From assembly GCF_014652675.1 (NCBI RefSeq), contig NZ_BMZG01000005.1, positions 62,001-126,000 on the forward strand: DNA of 64,000 nt, given 5' to 3'. Origin of the DNA: Formosimonas limnophila. Its GTDB lineage: Bacteria > Pseudomonadota > Gammaproteobacteria > Burkholderiales > Burkholderiaceae. Position numbers and translations under genes: made by a program. The notes below the pieces were generated by a model that worked only from the letters and a program-made list of their open reading frames with translations, was not told the origin of the DNA and made no database searches. Every line of letters begins with the position of its first letter. Positions within the stretch are counted from its first letter, which is position 1. Positions 45,372-55,833 of this stretch are shown here, in pieces.

Positions 45372-45998
45372 TCACCGCCGCCAGCGGTTTGCGTAATACG
45401 CCTCTAAAAAACACCCAAAATTTGCCAGCAGTAGCTGGGCACAGCGGCGTATTGAACATTTAACCCATCACCAAGGTGTCCGGTGTTGACGAGCCTCTCA
45501 ATGCGCCACAGATGGTAAGGCTCTGAAACAACGATGACCGTTTTTGATGCGATTTGCACACAGCACTGCCGCACTAAAATACAAATTTTCAAGCGTTGAA
45601 GACGAAGCGGACTCTTCATGTACCACACCAGTATAACCAATATCACGAGCGTGCTGCATCATGAGCTGTGACTCGACTCGGCCATCTTCCTCATCAACGC
45701 CACCTGACATGACCAGTTGTGTCACTTGGCCAGAGCTGCCCAGTTGCACAGCGGCATCGACACGTCCCGTCAAACATGGGTTCGGTGCACCATTGAGATA
45801 CGCGCGGTTACCTAGCACCAATGCTGCATCGGCTTTATTCATCGGCGGTTGCGCAAGGGCTTGATACGAATGCACCATAATCGTCAACCACAAACCCACA
45901 TACAATAAAACCACAGCCAGTCCCAACAAAACAGGATAACGCAGCCACGCACGCTGCCAAATCAAGTGGCACAAACCAGACAAATACCGACGAATCAT
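45372..45998 (-). pseudogene. YdcF-family (DUF218) membrane protein with two frameshifts
   Basis: From the ATG at 45998 (ribosome site GGGGGAG) the frame encodes a membrane helix (about 20-40) and the DUF218 core: ALVLGNRAYLNG, LVMSGGVDEEDG and SSSTLENLYFSAAVL. At about 45541-45546, in a run of five T on the plus strand, the frame must shift. The new frame gives SKTVIVVSEPYHLWR and SYCWQILGVF. A second shift in a six-A run at 45406-45411 gives a plausible end, LEAYYANRWRR. Both shifts fall in homopolymers, so either the gene is dying or the read has indel errors. Confidence 0.75.
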
Positions 45999-46087
45999 CA
46001 CAAACTCCCCCTTTAAGAAACCACATATTAAATGCCATGTATGTGGGCAAGGTGAAGTGCACAATCCATTGATTCACTTCAAGAGCC

Positions 46088-46117
46088 AAAAAAGCCATGC
46101 AATCGCATGGCTTTTTT
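46088..46117 (-). terminator. Terminator after murA
   Basis: AAAAAAGCCATGC pairs with GCATGGCTTTTTT around AATC, 33 bases after the murA stop on the minus strand. Confidence 0.88.
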
Positions 46118-46149
46118 GAAAGAATCACAGCTAAAGAAATTTCTATAAA

Positions 46150-47445
46150 TCAAACTTCTTCTTCGCCCATACCGCTGACGCGCTCAATCTTTGCACCGAC
46201 AGCGGAGAGTTTTCGTTCCATTTGTTCGTAACCACGATCCAAGTGGTAAATGCGGTCAACGATGGTTGTGCCAGAGGCGATCATGCCCAAAATCACCAAG
46301 CTAGCCGACGCGCGCAAATCTGTGGCCATCACCATCGCACCTGATAGCGCAGCAGGTTCAACACCTTTGGTGATTGCCGTATGACCATCCACAACAATGC
46401 TTGCACCCAAGCGGTTCATTTCTTGAACGTGCATAAAGCGATTTTCGAAAATGGTTTCGGTCACATGCGATGTACCATCGGCAATCGCGTTCACGGCCAT
46501 GAATTGCGCCTGCATATCTGTCGGGAAACCAGGGTACTCAGTGGTGCGAAAGCTCACTGGTTTGGGGCGTTGGTTCATGACGGCACGGATGGTGGTATCG
46601 CCCACTTCGAGTTCCACACCCATTTCGCGCAGCTTCTCAAGCACAGCATCCATTATGGTCGGGTCAACATGGGTCAGGCGCACATCACCACCCGTCGCAG
46701 CGACAGCGCATAAAAACGTCCCCGCCTCAATGCGGTCAGACACGACCGTGTGTGTCGCGCTGTGTAGGCGCTCAACACCTTCAATCACGAGGCGGTTTGT
46801 GCCAACGCCTTCGATTTTCGCGCCCATGCTGATGAGGAGTTTGGCCAAATCAGTCACTTCTGGCTCACAAGCGGCGTTCTCTAAAATCGTTGTACCATCA
46901 GCCAACGTCGCGGCCATGAGCAGATTCTCAGTTCCCGTGACTGTAATCATGTCGGTGACGATTCGTGCGCCCTTGAGGCGACCGCCTTCGGGCGCACGCG
47001 CGTGGATGTAACCGTGTTCGATGGTGATTTCGGCGCCCATCGCTTGCAAGCCTTTGATGTGTTGATCAACAGGACGCGCACCAATGGCACAACCACCAGG
47101 CAAAGACACCCAAGCTTCACCAAAACGCGCGAGTAATGGACCCAGTACGAGTATCGATGCACGCATGGTCTTGACCAACTCATACGTCGCTTTGGTAGAA
47201 ATCGAACCATAAGCATGAACCGTCACTTTGTCGTGCTCTAAATCAGACACCGTCACACCCAGCTCACGCAATAGTTTAATGGTGGTGCGGATGTCACGTA
47301 AATCCGGCACATTGCGCAATTGAATCGGGTCGCCTGTGAGAAGCGTGGCACACATGATTGGCAGTGCGGCGTTTTTTGCTCCGCCAATGCGAATGTCACC
47401 ATTCAAGCGTGTATCGGGGCTTCCGCTGATTTTGAGTTGTTCCAT
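46150..47445 (-). CDS. murA: UDP-N-acetylglucosamine 1-carboxyvinyltransferase
   Basis: A 431-aa enzyme that adds enolpyruvate to UDP-GlcNAc, the first committed step of peptidoglycan. The N-terminus [18 protein letters not shown] contains the Lys-Asn pair that binds substrate. The fosfomycin-target Cys is in [27 protein letters not shown] follows. The start is the ATG at 47445; upstream codons back to 47496 overlap the ibaG end. Confidence 0.96.
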   Translation of the reverse strand: MEQLKISGSPDTRLNGDIRIGGAKNAALPIMCATLLTGDPIQLRNVPDLRDIRTTIKLLRELGVTVSDLEHDKVTVHAYGSISTKATYELVKTMRASILVLGPLLARFGEAWVSLPGGCAIGARPVDQHIKGLQAMGAEITIEHGYIHARAPEGGRLKGARIVTDMITVTGTENLLMAATLADGTTILENAACEPEVTDLAKLLISMGAKIEGVGTNRLVIEGVERLHSATHTVVSDRIEAGTFLCAVAATGGDVRLTHVDPTIMDAVLEKLREMGVELEVGDTTIRAVMNQRPKPVSFRTTEYPGFPTDMQAQFMAVNAIADGTSHVTETIFENRFMHVQEMNRLGASIVVDGHTAITKGVEPAALSGAMVMATDLRASASLVILGMIASGTTIVDRIYHLDRGYEQMERKLSAVGAKIERVSGMGEEEV

Positions 47446-47477
47446 GGTTGTCTTTCTTATTTGTTGTAATGGTAATC

Positions 47478-47723
47478 TTAGTTTTTGCTCGCCCACTCAG
47501 CTGGCGTATAAGTTTTCATCGACAGCGCATGGATTTCTTCTTTCATGCGCTCGCCGAGCACAGCGTAAACAGCACGCTGCCGCGCAAGCGTGCGCTGGCC
47601 TTCAAAGGTACTTGAAACGATGGTTGCATAAAAATGCTGGCCATCGCCCTCAACACTCAAGTGCTCGCAGGTTAAACCTGCCGCAATGTAGGATTTAATT
47701 TGTTCGGGTGTGGGTAAAGTCAT
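47478..47723 (-). CDS. ibaG: BolA/IbaG family protein
   Basis: An 81-aa BolA-fold protein. The [23 protein letters not shown] start and the late [29 protein letters not shown] are typical of IbaG, the BolA paralogue encoded before murA in many proteobacteria. The invariant His is in GQHFYATIV. It is thought to act with monothiol glutaredoxin in iron-sulfur or acid-stress functions. Confidence 0.92.
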   Translation of the reverse strand: MTLPTPEQIKSYIAAGLTCEHLSVEGDGQHFYATIVSSTFEGQRTLARQRAVYAVLGERMKEEIHALSMKTYTPAEWASKN

Positions 47724-47724
47724 A

Positions 47725-48486
47725 TCAATATCTTAATTTATAGCCGCGCTGCAACAGAGTCAGCGCCAAAGCAGACAACAGCATCAAAGCCACAGCCACC
47801 ACCGCCAAACTGGTTAATGGCGACACATCTGATTGGCCAAAAAAGCCGTATCTAAAGCCGTCTATCATATAGAAAAACGGATTGAAATGAGAGAGTTTTT
47901 GCCAAAAATTCGGTAATGAATGAATGGAATAAAACACCCCTGACAAAAATGTCGCAGGCACAATCACAAAGTTTTGAAAGGCTGCAAGCTGGTCAAACTT
48001 ATCCGCCCAAATCCCCGCAATCAAGCCCAAAACCCCCATAATCGCAGCACCAAGCACAAGAAATAGCAACACCCAAAACCAACTCGTGACAGACACATTA
48101 ATAAACCACACCGTGACCACCATCACCCCCAACCCCACCACCACACCACGCACAATCGAAGCGGCAATATACGCGATGAAAATCTGTAACGCAGTCAGTG
48201 GCGTGAGCAACATAAAAATCAGGTTGCCCATGATTTTTGATTGGATTAAGGATGAAGACGAATTCGCAAACGCATTTTGTAACACACTCATCATGACCAA
48301 TCCTGGGACAAGGAAACTGGTATAAGCCACCCCCTCATAAACACGCACTTGGTCACTCAGCACATGACCAAAAATCATGAGATAAAGCAATGCCATCATG
48401 ACGGGTGCGGCAATGGTCTGAAAACCGACTTTCCAGAATCGCCGAACCTCTTTGAGAAACAAGGTATAGGTCGCCATCATATTCAT
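47725..48486 (-). CDS. ABC-2 type exporter permease (YadH-like)
   Basis: A 253-aa membrane subunit with six helices. It begins with TLFLKEVRRFWKVGFQTIAAP. The re-entrant signature near the C-terminus is VPATFLSGVFYSIHSLP followed by NPFFYMIDGFRYGFFG. It is partnered with the ATPase whose stop overlaps its start (ATGA). The substrate is unknown. Confidence 0.9.
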   Translation of the reverse strand: MNMMATYTLFLKEVRRFWKVGFQTIAAPVMMALLYLMIFGHVLSDQVRVYEGVAYTSFLVPGLVMMSVLQNAFANSSSSLIQSKIMGNLIFMLLTPLTALQIFIAYIAASIVRGVVVGLGVMVVTVWFINVSVTSWFWVLLFLVLGAAIMGVLGLIAGIWADKFDQLAAFQNFVIVPATFLSGVFYSIHSLPNFWQKLSHFNPFFYMIDGFRYGFFGQSDVSPLTSLAVVAVALMLLSALALTLLQRGYKLRY

Positions 48487-49427
48487 GCCACACCTCGATT
48501 CTGCTCACTCATCATGCGCATAAACACATCCTCTAAATCTGCCTGTGATACGCCAACATCCTCTAATTCGCCACCCGCTTCACGCACGGCGGCCAAGGTG
48601 CTTTCCACTTGTCCTGCATTTTTTAACGTAAACAGCAATTTGTTAACCTCTATAACAGACTCATCGACGCGCAGCAGTGACTGGATACCCACAGGTAAGG
48701 CCGCTGGTACAATGGTGTTGTGTAATTTGACTTGCAATTGCACGCCAGCGATTTGTTGCAGCAAGTGACTGGTTCGGTCTAATGCCAACAAACGACCATT
48801 TTTCAGCATGGCAATCCGTTCGCACAGCTGCTCAGCCTCCTCAAGGTAATGAGTGGTCAGCACAATCGTGTGCCCTTCTCGATGCAATCGTGTAACAAAC
48901 TGCCACAACGTTTGGCGCAATTCGACATCCACACCCGCTGTCGGCTCGTCTAGGATAATCACAGGCGGACGGTGCACCAAGGCCTGAGCCACCAACACAC
49001 GCCGCTTCATACCCCCAGACAAAGCGCGCATATTCGCATTCGCTTTATCGGTTAAACCCAAATTCTCTAATAACTCGTCAATCCAAGCATCATTTTTTCT
49101 CAAACCAAAGTAACCCGACTGCCAAACTAAGGTTTCACGCACCGTGAAGAACGGGTCAAACGCCAACTCCTGCGGTACAACACCCAGCTGACGACGCGCC
49201 ATCTGCGCATCTTTCTGCACATCCGCCCCCATGATGCGAATCGAGCCACTGCTCGGCTTGGCCAAACCCGCCATCATGCTAATCAATGTGGTTTTCCCCG
49301 CGCCATTGGGGCCGAGCAGTCCAAAAAACTCGCCCTGATTCACCGTAAAACTCACGTCGTTCAGGGCAGTCAAATCTTTGTAGTGTTTCACGACGTGTGA
49401 CACGTCTATCGCAACTGTCATATTCAT
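48483..49427 (-). CDS. ABC exporter ATP-binding protein (YadG-like)
   Basis: A 314-aa ATPase. Walker A GPNGAGKTT, signature LSGGMKRRVLVAQAL, Walker B VIILDEPTAGVD and switch TTHYLEEAE are complete. The C-terminal ~80 residues are a regulatory extension usual in this subfamily. It overlaps the permease gene by four bases. No STAS gene lies between it and mlaC. Confidence 0.92.
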   Translation of the reverse strand: MNMTVAIDVSHVVKHYKDLTALNDVSFTVNQGEFFGLLGPNGAGKTTLISMMAGLAKPSSGSIRIMGADVQKDAQMARRQLGVVPQELAFDPFFTVRETLVWQSGYFGLRKNDAWIDELLENLGLTDKANANMRALSGGMKRRVLVAQALVHRPPVIILDEPTAGVDVELRQTLWQFVTRLHREGHTIVLTTHYLEEAEQLCERIAMLKNGRLLALDRTSHLLQQIAGVQLQVKLHNTIVPAALPVGIQSLLRVDESVIEVNKLLFTLKNAGQVESTLAAVREAGGELEDVGVSQADLEDVFMRMMSEQNRGVA

Positions 49428-49483
49428 CCTTTTGTGTGATGCCTCTATTATAGTGCCTTACAAAGCAATCCGTCGCACAATGA

Positions 49484-49513
49484 AAAAACCCGTTCAATAA
49501 TGAACGGGTTTTT
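49484..49513 (-). terminator. Terminator after mlaC
   Basis: AAAAACCCGTTCA pairs with TGAACGGGTTTTT around ATAA, just after the mlaC stop. It separates the mla genes from the exporter pair. Confidence 0.88.
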
Positions 49514-49531
49514 CGAAAACCATCAAAGGCA

Positions 49532-50113
49532 TCAACGCTTGTTTTTCAAGTAAGCAGTCAAACCTGCAACACCTGACTTATCCGCAATCGGTTTAAACTG
49601 CGAGCGGAATGTGCTGATAACAGACACGCCTTGGACATTAACGTCATACACTTTCCAGCCGCCGCTGTTGCGCAGACTGTAGGTCACAGCAATCGGTTTG
49701 CCGTTGTTGCGATTGATGCGGGTACGCACGACATTGCCATTGGTGGGAGCAACATCAATACTGGTGATATCACCACCTTTCAAACTACTCGCATACGTAC
49801 GAGCCAAATAGCGCTTAGACTCAACCAGCAATTCATTTTGCTCTGCAGCACTCGCCTTACCCCACGCTGGACCGACGACAGAACCAACCATGCTGCGAAA
49901 ATCAACATAAGGCATGATATTGGTATCCACATACGACATGACGCGAGCAGCACTGCCATTTTTTAAACCAGCATCGGTTTTAATAGCAGTTGTGACATTG
50001 CTGCTTAAACGACGAATCAGTTGTTCAGGCGTTTCAGCATACGCAGAGACACTAACACCGAGACCCAAAACACACAGACCAACTAAAAACTTCTTAAAAA
50101 CAGACGAAAACAT
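49532..50113 (-). CDS. mlaC: Phospholipid-binding periplasmic protein MlaC
   Basis: A 193-aa shuttle that carries phospholipid between MlaA at the outer membrane and MlaFED at the inner membrane. It has a signal peptide (to about VSAYA, residue 26). The MlaC body includes MPYVDFRSMVGSVVGPAW, typical of the YrbC/Ttg2D family. It ends in a terminator. Confidence 0.92.
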   Translation of the reverse strand: MFSSVFKKFLVGLCVLGLGVSVSAYAETPEQLIRRLSSNVTTAIKTDAGLKNGSAARVMSYVDTNIMPYVDFRSMVGSVVGPAWGKASAAEQNELLVESKRYLARTYASSLKGGDITSIDVAPTNGNVVRTRINRNNGKPIAVTYSLRNSGGWKVYDVNVQGVSVISTFRSQFKPIADKSGVAGLTAYLKNKR

Positions 50114-50189
50114 AACTTTCCTTTATAACCATAAAACGAATGAACAAAAGTGGTACCTAACCAATGAATTCAACACTCAAACGGTTGAC

Positions 50190-51113
50190 TCATAATGTGA
50201 TTTTTTCGTCAATCAAATGAATCACAGGTTCAACCACAGGCTGAGCAGCTTGCTCAACACGCTGTGTAGAAACAGTAGGGGCTTGAATAGTTACCTCAGC
50301 AATCACCTGTGCATCGCCAATTGAAATAGAAGCAGATTCATCAAAGCCTTCAAAATCATCCACATCGCTCACATCTGCTTCGCGCTTTTGTGACCAAGCA
50401 TCACGCGAAAATGCGTATTTATCTAAAGCAACTTCATCAATCAAATCAAGTGTGCCTTGCAATTGGACACGCGTATCCACAACTTTCAGTAAGGTTGTAT
50501 AGTTTCTGATTTTGATAAATTTTTTGTAACCCAGCGGATTTGCGAAGAAATCTACTGGCATCGCCAATGTGTCGCGAATATTGGATGGACCCAACAACGG
50601 CAACATCACATAAGCCCCAGGCTTCACGCCCCACTTGCCGAGCGTTTGCCCAAAATCCTCATTGTGCTTGGGAATTTTTGCCTTACTCGCGACATCAATA
50701 CACCCGCCCAAACCAACCGTACTGTTGATGACAAAGCGGCAGACATCCTGACCTGCGGCTTTGAACTTGCCTTGTAACAAATTATTCACAGCGGTGTAAG
50801 GCACAGAAAGATTTTGAAAGAAATTCGTGACACATGACTGAATGGGCTTCGGCACAACCTTGCTGTAACCACGCGAAACTGGCCCGAGCGTGTATTTATC
50901 AATCACTGTGTTGCTGTCATACATCGCTCGATTAAATTTCTCAAAAGGGTCATATACCTCAGACTCATCATTTGCTACTGTCAGTGCGACACCGTCAGAG
51001 GACGGCTGCACACTTTGAGTTTCTTGGGCTTGAGCCAAACCAATGCTGGACATGAACAATGCCGAGGCCAACCAGTACGAATGTTTATGTGAGTAATGAA
51101 TGGTGTTCATCAT
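50190..51113 (-). CDS. mlaA: Phospholipid-binding protein MlaA (VacJ)
   Basis: A 307-aa MlaA with DPFEKFNRAMYDSNTVIDK, the GKFKAAGQDVCRFVINSTVGLGGCIDVASK region and GPSNIRDTLAMPVDF. The start taken (51113) has CGGAG upstream; the frame is open to 51173 inside the mlaD end. The signal peptide ends around GLAQAQ and there is no lipobox Cys, unlike the classical VacJ lipoprotein. An acidic C-terminal tail of about 65 residues extends beyond the family core. Confidence 0.9.
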   Translation of the reverse strand: MMNTIHYSHKHSYWLASALFMSSIGLAQAQETQSVQPSSDGVALTVANDESEVYDPFEKFNRAMYDSNTVIDKYTLGPVSRGYSKVVPKPIQSCVTNFFQNLSVPYTAVNNLLQGKFKAAGQDVCRFVINSTVGLGGCIDVASKAKIPKHNEDFGQTLGKWGVKPGAYVMLPLLGPSNIRDTLAMPVDFFANPLGYKKFIKIRNYTTLLKVVDTRVQLQGTLDLIDEVALDKYAFSRDAWSQKREADVSDVDDFEGFDESASISIGDAQVIAEVTIQAPTVSTQRVEQAAQPVVEPVIHLIDEKITL

Positions 51114-51138
51114 GTGCTCCGTATGCCTGAACGGCGTT

Positions 51139-51627
51139 TTATTTTTTTTCAACATCAGTAGCTGCCGTTTCATCGACCTTATTGGATATGAAGGTGCGTA
51201 CCAAATCCTCTAAACCCATGGCCTGCTCAGTACGCTCAATTTCATCACCTGCCACCAGTTTATCCTGCTCGAAACCCTGCGTCAAATGAACATATTGTTC
51301 ACCAATCAAACCTGATGTGTTGATAGCCAAACTGGTATCTTTCGGTAACGTCACCGCCGTACTAATCGAGATCACAACCTCGGCTTTATAGACGCTGTCT
51401 AAGTTATTTAACGTGATTTTTTCAACACGACCAACGGTGACACCCGCCAATTTCACAGGAGAGCGCACTTTTAAATTCCCGATTTCAGTGATATTGGCTC
51501 GCAGCTCGTAAGTATCACTTGAGTTGAAGCCGCCTTTACCGCCGACGCGAAGCACGAGTGCAACCAATGCAATCGCACCCAGCAAAACAAATAGCCCTAC
51601 CCAAACATCAATTCTTTTTTGTTGCAT
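51139..51627 (-). CDS. mlaD: MCE-domain protein MlaD
   Basis: A 162-aa single-pass protein: helix at 9-30, then one MCE domain (about 38-120) with LRANITEIGNLKVRSPVKLAG-type lead and GLIGEQYVHLTQG. It forms the hexameric periplasmic ring on MlaE. Confidence 0.94.
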   Translation of the reverse strand: MQQKRIDVWVGLFVLLGAIALVALVLRVGGKGGFNSSDTYELRANITEIGNLKVRSPVKLAGVTVGRVEKITLNNLDSVYKAEVVISISTAVTLPKDTSLAINTSGLIGEQYVHLTQGFEQDKLVAGDEIERTEQAMGLEDLVRTFISNKVDETAATDVEKK

Positions 51628-51640
51628 GATTTTTCCTATA

Positions 51641-52423
51641 TCAACTAAACATCACCGCAGTGAGCAAAAAGTCCAAAGCCAGTACCATTAAAGCCGACTT
51701 CACCACTGTCCGTGTCGTGGCCTGCGCCACACCTTCTGGTGTGGGACGCGCCATCGCGCCCTCATACACAGCCAGAAAGCTCACCGCCAAACCAAAAACA
51801 AAACTTTTGAGCAAACCTTGCATAATGTCTGCCTGCACATCCACGCCGCTGTTCATCACTGACCAATACGCACCTTCGTCCACACCCAGCCACAGCACAG
51901 CCACAGCATAGCCACCATACACCCCCACTAATGCAAACAGGGTCGTCAAAACGGGGACGACAAACCCACCAGCCCAAAACCGTGGTGCAAACACACGGTT
52001 CATCGGGTCAACACCCATCATCTCCATCGCAGCCAACTGCTCACCCGCTTTCATCAGTCCTATTTCAGCGGTCACTGCCGTCCCTGCGCGTCCAGCGAAC
52101 AATATTGCCACAATCACAGGAGCGAGCTCACGAACCAGTGCCAAAGCCACCAATAGACCGACCGCTTGTTCAGCGCCCAAACGACTCAGTGTATAAAATG
52201 ATTGCAGACCAAGTACAGCACCAATAAACGCAGCCGATACCACCATGATTAGCAACGAATAATTGCCCAAAAAATGAATCTGCCCGACGACCAAACGTGT
52301 GCGTGTGAACCAAACACCGACATTAGCCAACATACCCGCCAACATCCGCACAGCAAAACCCAGTCCTGTGACACCTTCACGTGTAGAAGTGCCAATACGC
52401 TCAATCCAAGTCACGATACTCAT
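51641..52423 (-). CDS. mlaE: Phospholipid ABC transporter permease MlaE
   Basis: A 260-aa permease with five or six helices. The MlaE/YrbE signature FAGRAGTAVTAEIGLMKAGEQL with MEMMGVDPM is intact. Its start overlaps the mlaF stop by four bases. Confidence 0.95.
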   Translation of the reverse strand: MSIVTWIERIGTSTREGVTGLGFAVRMLAGMLANVGVWFTRTRLVVGQIHFLGNYSLLIMVVSAAFIGAVLGLQSFYTLSRLGAEQAVGLLVALALVRELAPVIVAILFAGRAGTAVTAEIGLMKAGEQLAAMEMMGVDPMNRVFAPRFWAGGFVVPVLTTLFALVGVYGGYAVAVLWLGVDEGAYWSVMNSGVDVQADIMQGLLKSFVFGLAVSFLAVYEGAMARPTPEGVAQATTRTVVKSALMVLALDFLLTAVMFS

Positions 52424-53166
52424 GCATGCACCTCACTCACTGTTGCACCGCGCACAAATCGGCGAATAAAAGGATCATCGCTGGCCAATAAATCACGCGG
52501 TGTTCCCTGCGCTAAAATTCGCGCCTGATGCATCACATACACATAATCTGCAATAGCGAATGTTTCCTGAACATCGTGAGACACCACGATGGACGCCGCA
52601 TCCAAACTATCCGTCTGCTCACGAATCAATTGAGCAATCGTGTCCATCGCAATCGGGTCTAATCCTGTAAATGGCTCATCGAACAACATAATCTTTGGAC
52701 TCTGTGCAATCGCACGCGCCAAAGCCACACGACGCGCCATCCCGCCTGAAATTTCTGAAGGCATTTTTTCTGCCACGTCAGCCAAGCCAACCGCCGTCAA
52801 TTTGCTCATGACCACAGTTTTAATTTCTTCTAGTGATAACAAAGTGTTTTCTCGCAATGGGAAGGCCACATTATCAAACACCGACATATCCGTAAATAAG
52901 GCACCAAACTGAAACAGCATACCCATCTGTGTGCGCAGCGTGCGCAATGCCTTGGCATCATCGTAGGGCAATGCCGAACCCAGCAAACTGGCCGAACCCT
53001 GTGATGGCTTGAGCAAGCCAGCGACCAAGCGCAATAGCGTCGTTTTACCACAACCCGAAGGCCCCATCACCGCCACAATCTGTCCGCGCGCGACACTCAG
53101 TGACACATCACTGACAATGGCTGCACTGGTTGTATAAGCGAAATGAACGTGGGTTAATTCAATCAT
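52420..53166 (-). CDS. mlaF: Phospholipid ABC transporter ATPase MlaF
   Basis: A 248-aa ATPase of the Mla retrograde lipid system. Walker A GPSGCGKTT, signature ISGGMARRVALARA, Walker B IMLFDEPFTGLD and switch VSHDVQET are present. It heads mlaFEDAC. In E. coli it needs MlaB for stability, yet no mlaB is seen here. Confidence 0.94.
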   Translation of the reverse strand: MIELTHVHFAYTTSAAIVSDVSLSVARGQIVAVMGPSGCGKTTLLRLVAGLLKPSQGSASLLGSALPYDDAKALRTLRTQMGMLFQFGALFTDMSVFDNVAFPLRENTLLSLEEIKTVVMSKLTAVGLADVAEKMPSEISGGMARRVALARAIAQSPKIMLFDEPFTGLDPIAMDTIAQLIREQTDSLDAASIVVSHDVQETFAIADYVYVMHQARILAQGTPRDLLASDDPFIRRFVRGATVSEVHA

Positions 53167-53322
53167 GTTTATTTATATACTCTACTCTTGATAAAAACGA
53201 ACTCTGAATCAGATGACGTATGTTTGAAAAACAACAATCTGCAATATTGAGGCCAAGAGTGACAATCGCCACTTTGATATGAACCACGCCTCTTACTTAC
53301 TGCGTAGCAGCATTTTACCAAC

Positions 53323-53357
53323 AAAAAGCCCGCTGCATCAGCTCAGCGGGCTTTTTT
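53323..53357 (-). terminator. Terminator after the ATP synthase operon
   Basis: AAAAAGCCCGCTG pairs with CAGCGGGCTTTTT around eight bases, about 65 bases beyond the atpC stop. Confidence 0.85.
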
Positions 53358-53423
53358 ACAACTTGTTTGACAGTGGCGCATGCAATGTGTTGTTTAATTG
53401 GCACTTTACCAATTACAACATTC

Positions 53424-53840
53424 TTATTTTTTCAACATTTTGTGTAATGCAGCAATTTGTGCCATAGCCACAGACAATTCAGACTGTGCACGAGCGTAGT
53501 CAATGTCAGAGTTATTCTCTGCCAAAATTGCTTCAGCACGCGCTTTTGCTTCCAGTGCACGGGCTTCATCCAAATCCTCACCACGAATCGCCGTATCAGC
53601 CAAAACAGTCACATGGTTCGGCTGAACTTCTAAAATACCACCAGCGACAAAAACCAACTCTTCAGTTGCATCAGACATTTGAATACGAACCGTGCCAGGT
53701 TTAATGCGCGTAATGAGCGGTGTATGACCCGGTAAAACACCCAACTCACCCGACTCACCAGGAAGAGCAACAAAATGTGCTTCGCCGGAAAAAACTTCTT
53801 TTTCTGCGCTCACAACATCAACGTGTAATGTAGATACCAT
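53424..53840 (-). CDS. atpC: ATP synthase epsilon subunit
   Basis: A 138-aa central-stalk subunit that couples rotation and inhibits ATP hydrolysis. The N-terminal beta sandwich has [34 protein letters not shown]-type motifs (for example [12 protein letters not shown]). The C-terminal helical hairpin starts around residue 88. It is last in the operon. Confidence 0.95.
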   Translation of the reverse strand: MVSTLHVDVVSAEKEVFSGEAHFVALPGESGELGVLPGHTPLITRIKPGTVRIQMSDATEELVFVAGGILEVQPNHVTVLADTAIRGEDLDEARALEAKARAEAILAENNSDIDYARAQSELSVAMAQIAALHKMLKK

Positions 53841-53934
53841 TTGTAAACCTTAATCAAGCGTAGGATGGGATAAACCCATCACTTTCAAAAATGCTCAGTG
53901 GGCAATCATCAACTTGCCCACTTTGCAGATTTTA

Positions 53935-55338
<1,404 letters not shown>

Positions 55339-55370
55339 TTAAATGACTCGTTGTGACCTAACCAACATCG

Positions 55371-55679
55371 TTACTGCGCCACACCACATGCTGCTTGCCA
55401 AAACTGTTGAACGTCTTGGCAAATTCTCAACTGCTCAGCCGCTGGGGCTGTTTGTAACTGCTCACTTAATACAGCGAGCAGCTTTTTTACTTCTGATTCT
55501 GTTTGAACAGTGCTTCTGCACCTCACCACCAACAGCGGCTCAATCGGTTCGCACGCCTTGGGCAATATAAACATTTTGCCCACTTTATGTTGCTCTGTGT
55601 CTGTGGTCAATGACTCATTTCTAGGAGAACAGGCCCCCACCATCACTAACGACACACACATTACAACAGCCCGCTTCAT
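55371..55679 (-). CDS. Small hypothetical lipoprotein inside the atp operon
   Basis: A 102-aa protein from the ATG at 55679. A hydrophobic signal ends in the lipobox VGAC, so it should be outer- or inner-membrane anchored. The mature part has two pairs of cysteines (KACEP, VRCRS, RICQD, AACGV) that could form disulfides, and an amphipathic helix in the middle. I know no family. The frame is also open to an ATG at 55724, which would bury the signal. It lies between atpG and atpD, where usually nothing is found, behind a hairpin at 55691-55721. Confidence 0.6.
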   Translation of the reverse strand: MKRAVVMCVSLVMVGACSPRNESLTTDTEQHKVGKMFILPKACEPIEPLLVVRCRSTVQTESEVKKLLAVLSEQLQTAPAAEQLRICQDVQQFWQAACGVAQ

Positions 55680-55690
55680 ATTACTAATGA

Positions 55691-55721
55691 CGCCACGGCT
55701 AAAATCATTCAAACCGTGGCG
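55691..55721 (-). promoter_or_regulatory. Hairpin between atpG and the small lipoprotein gene
   Basis: CGCCACGG pairs with CCGTGGCG around 15 bases. It ends 11 bases before the lipoprotein ATG (minus strand) and has no T run. It may modulate translation or mRNA stability within the atp transcript. Confidence 0.45.
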
Positions 55722-55833
55722 CATTTCATTACTTCTTAGATGATGCGTCGAGCACTGGTTTCATTTGAGCTGCATTTTTCATTTTACATATCCCAATTAA
55801 AAATTTAAACCAGAGTAAAAAGCGGAAACGGTT

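Noticed and set aside
55741-55794. A 17-codon minus-strand frame between atpG and the lipoprotein gene
   Set aside because: Starts and stops are suggestive but it is too short, has no clear ribosome site and cannot be told from chance.
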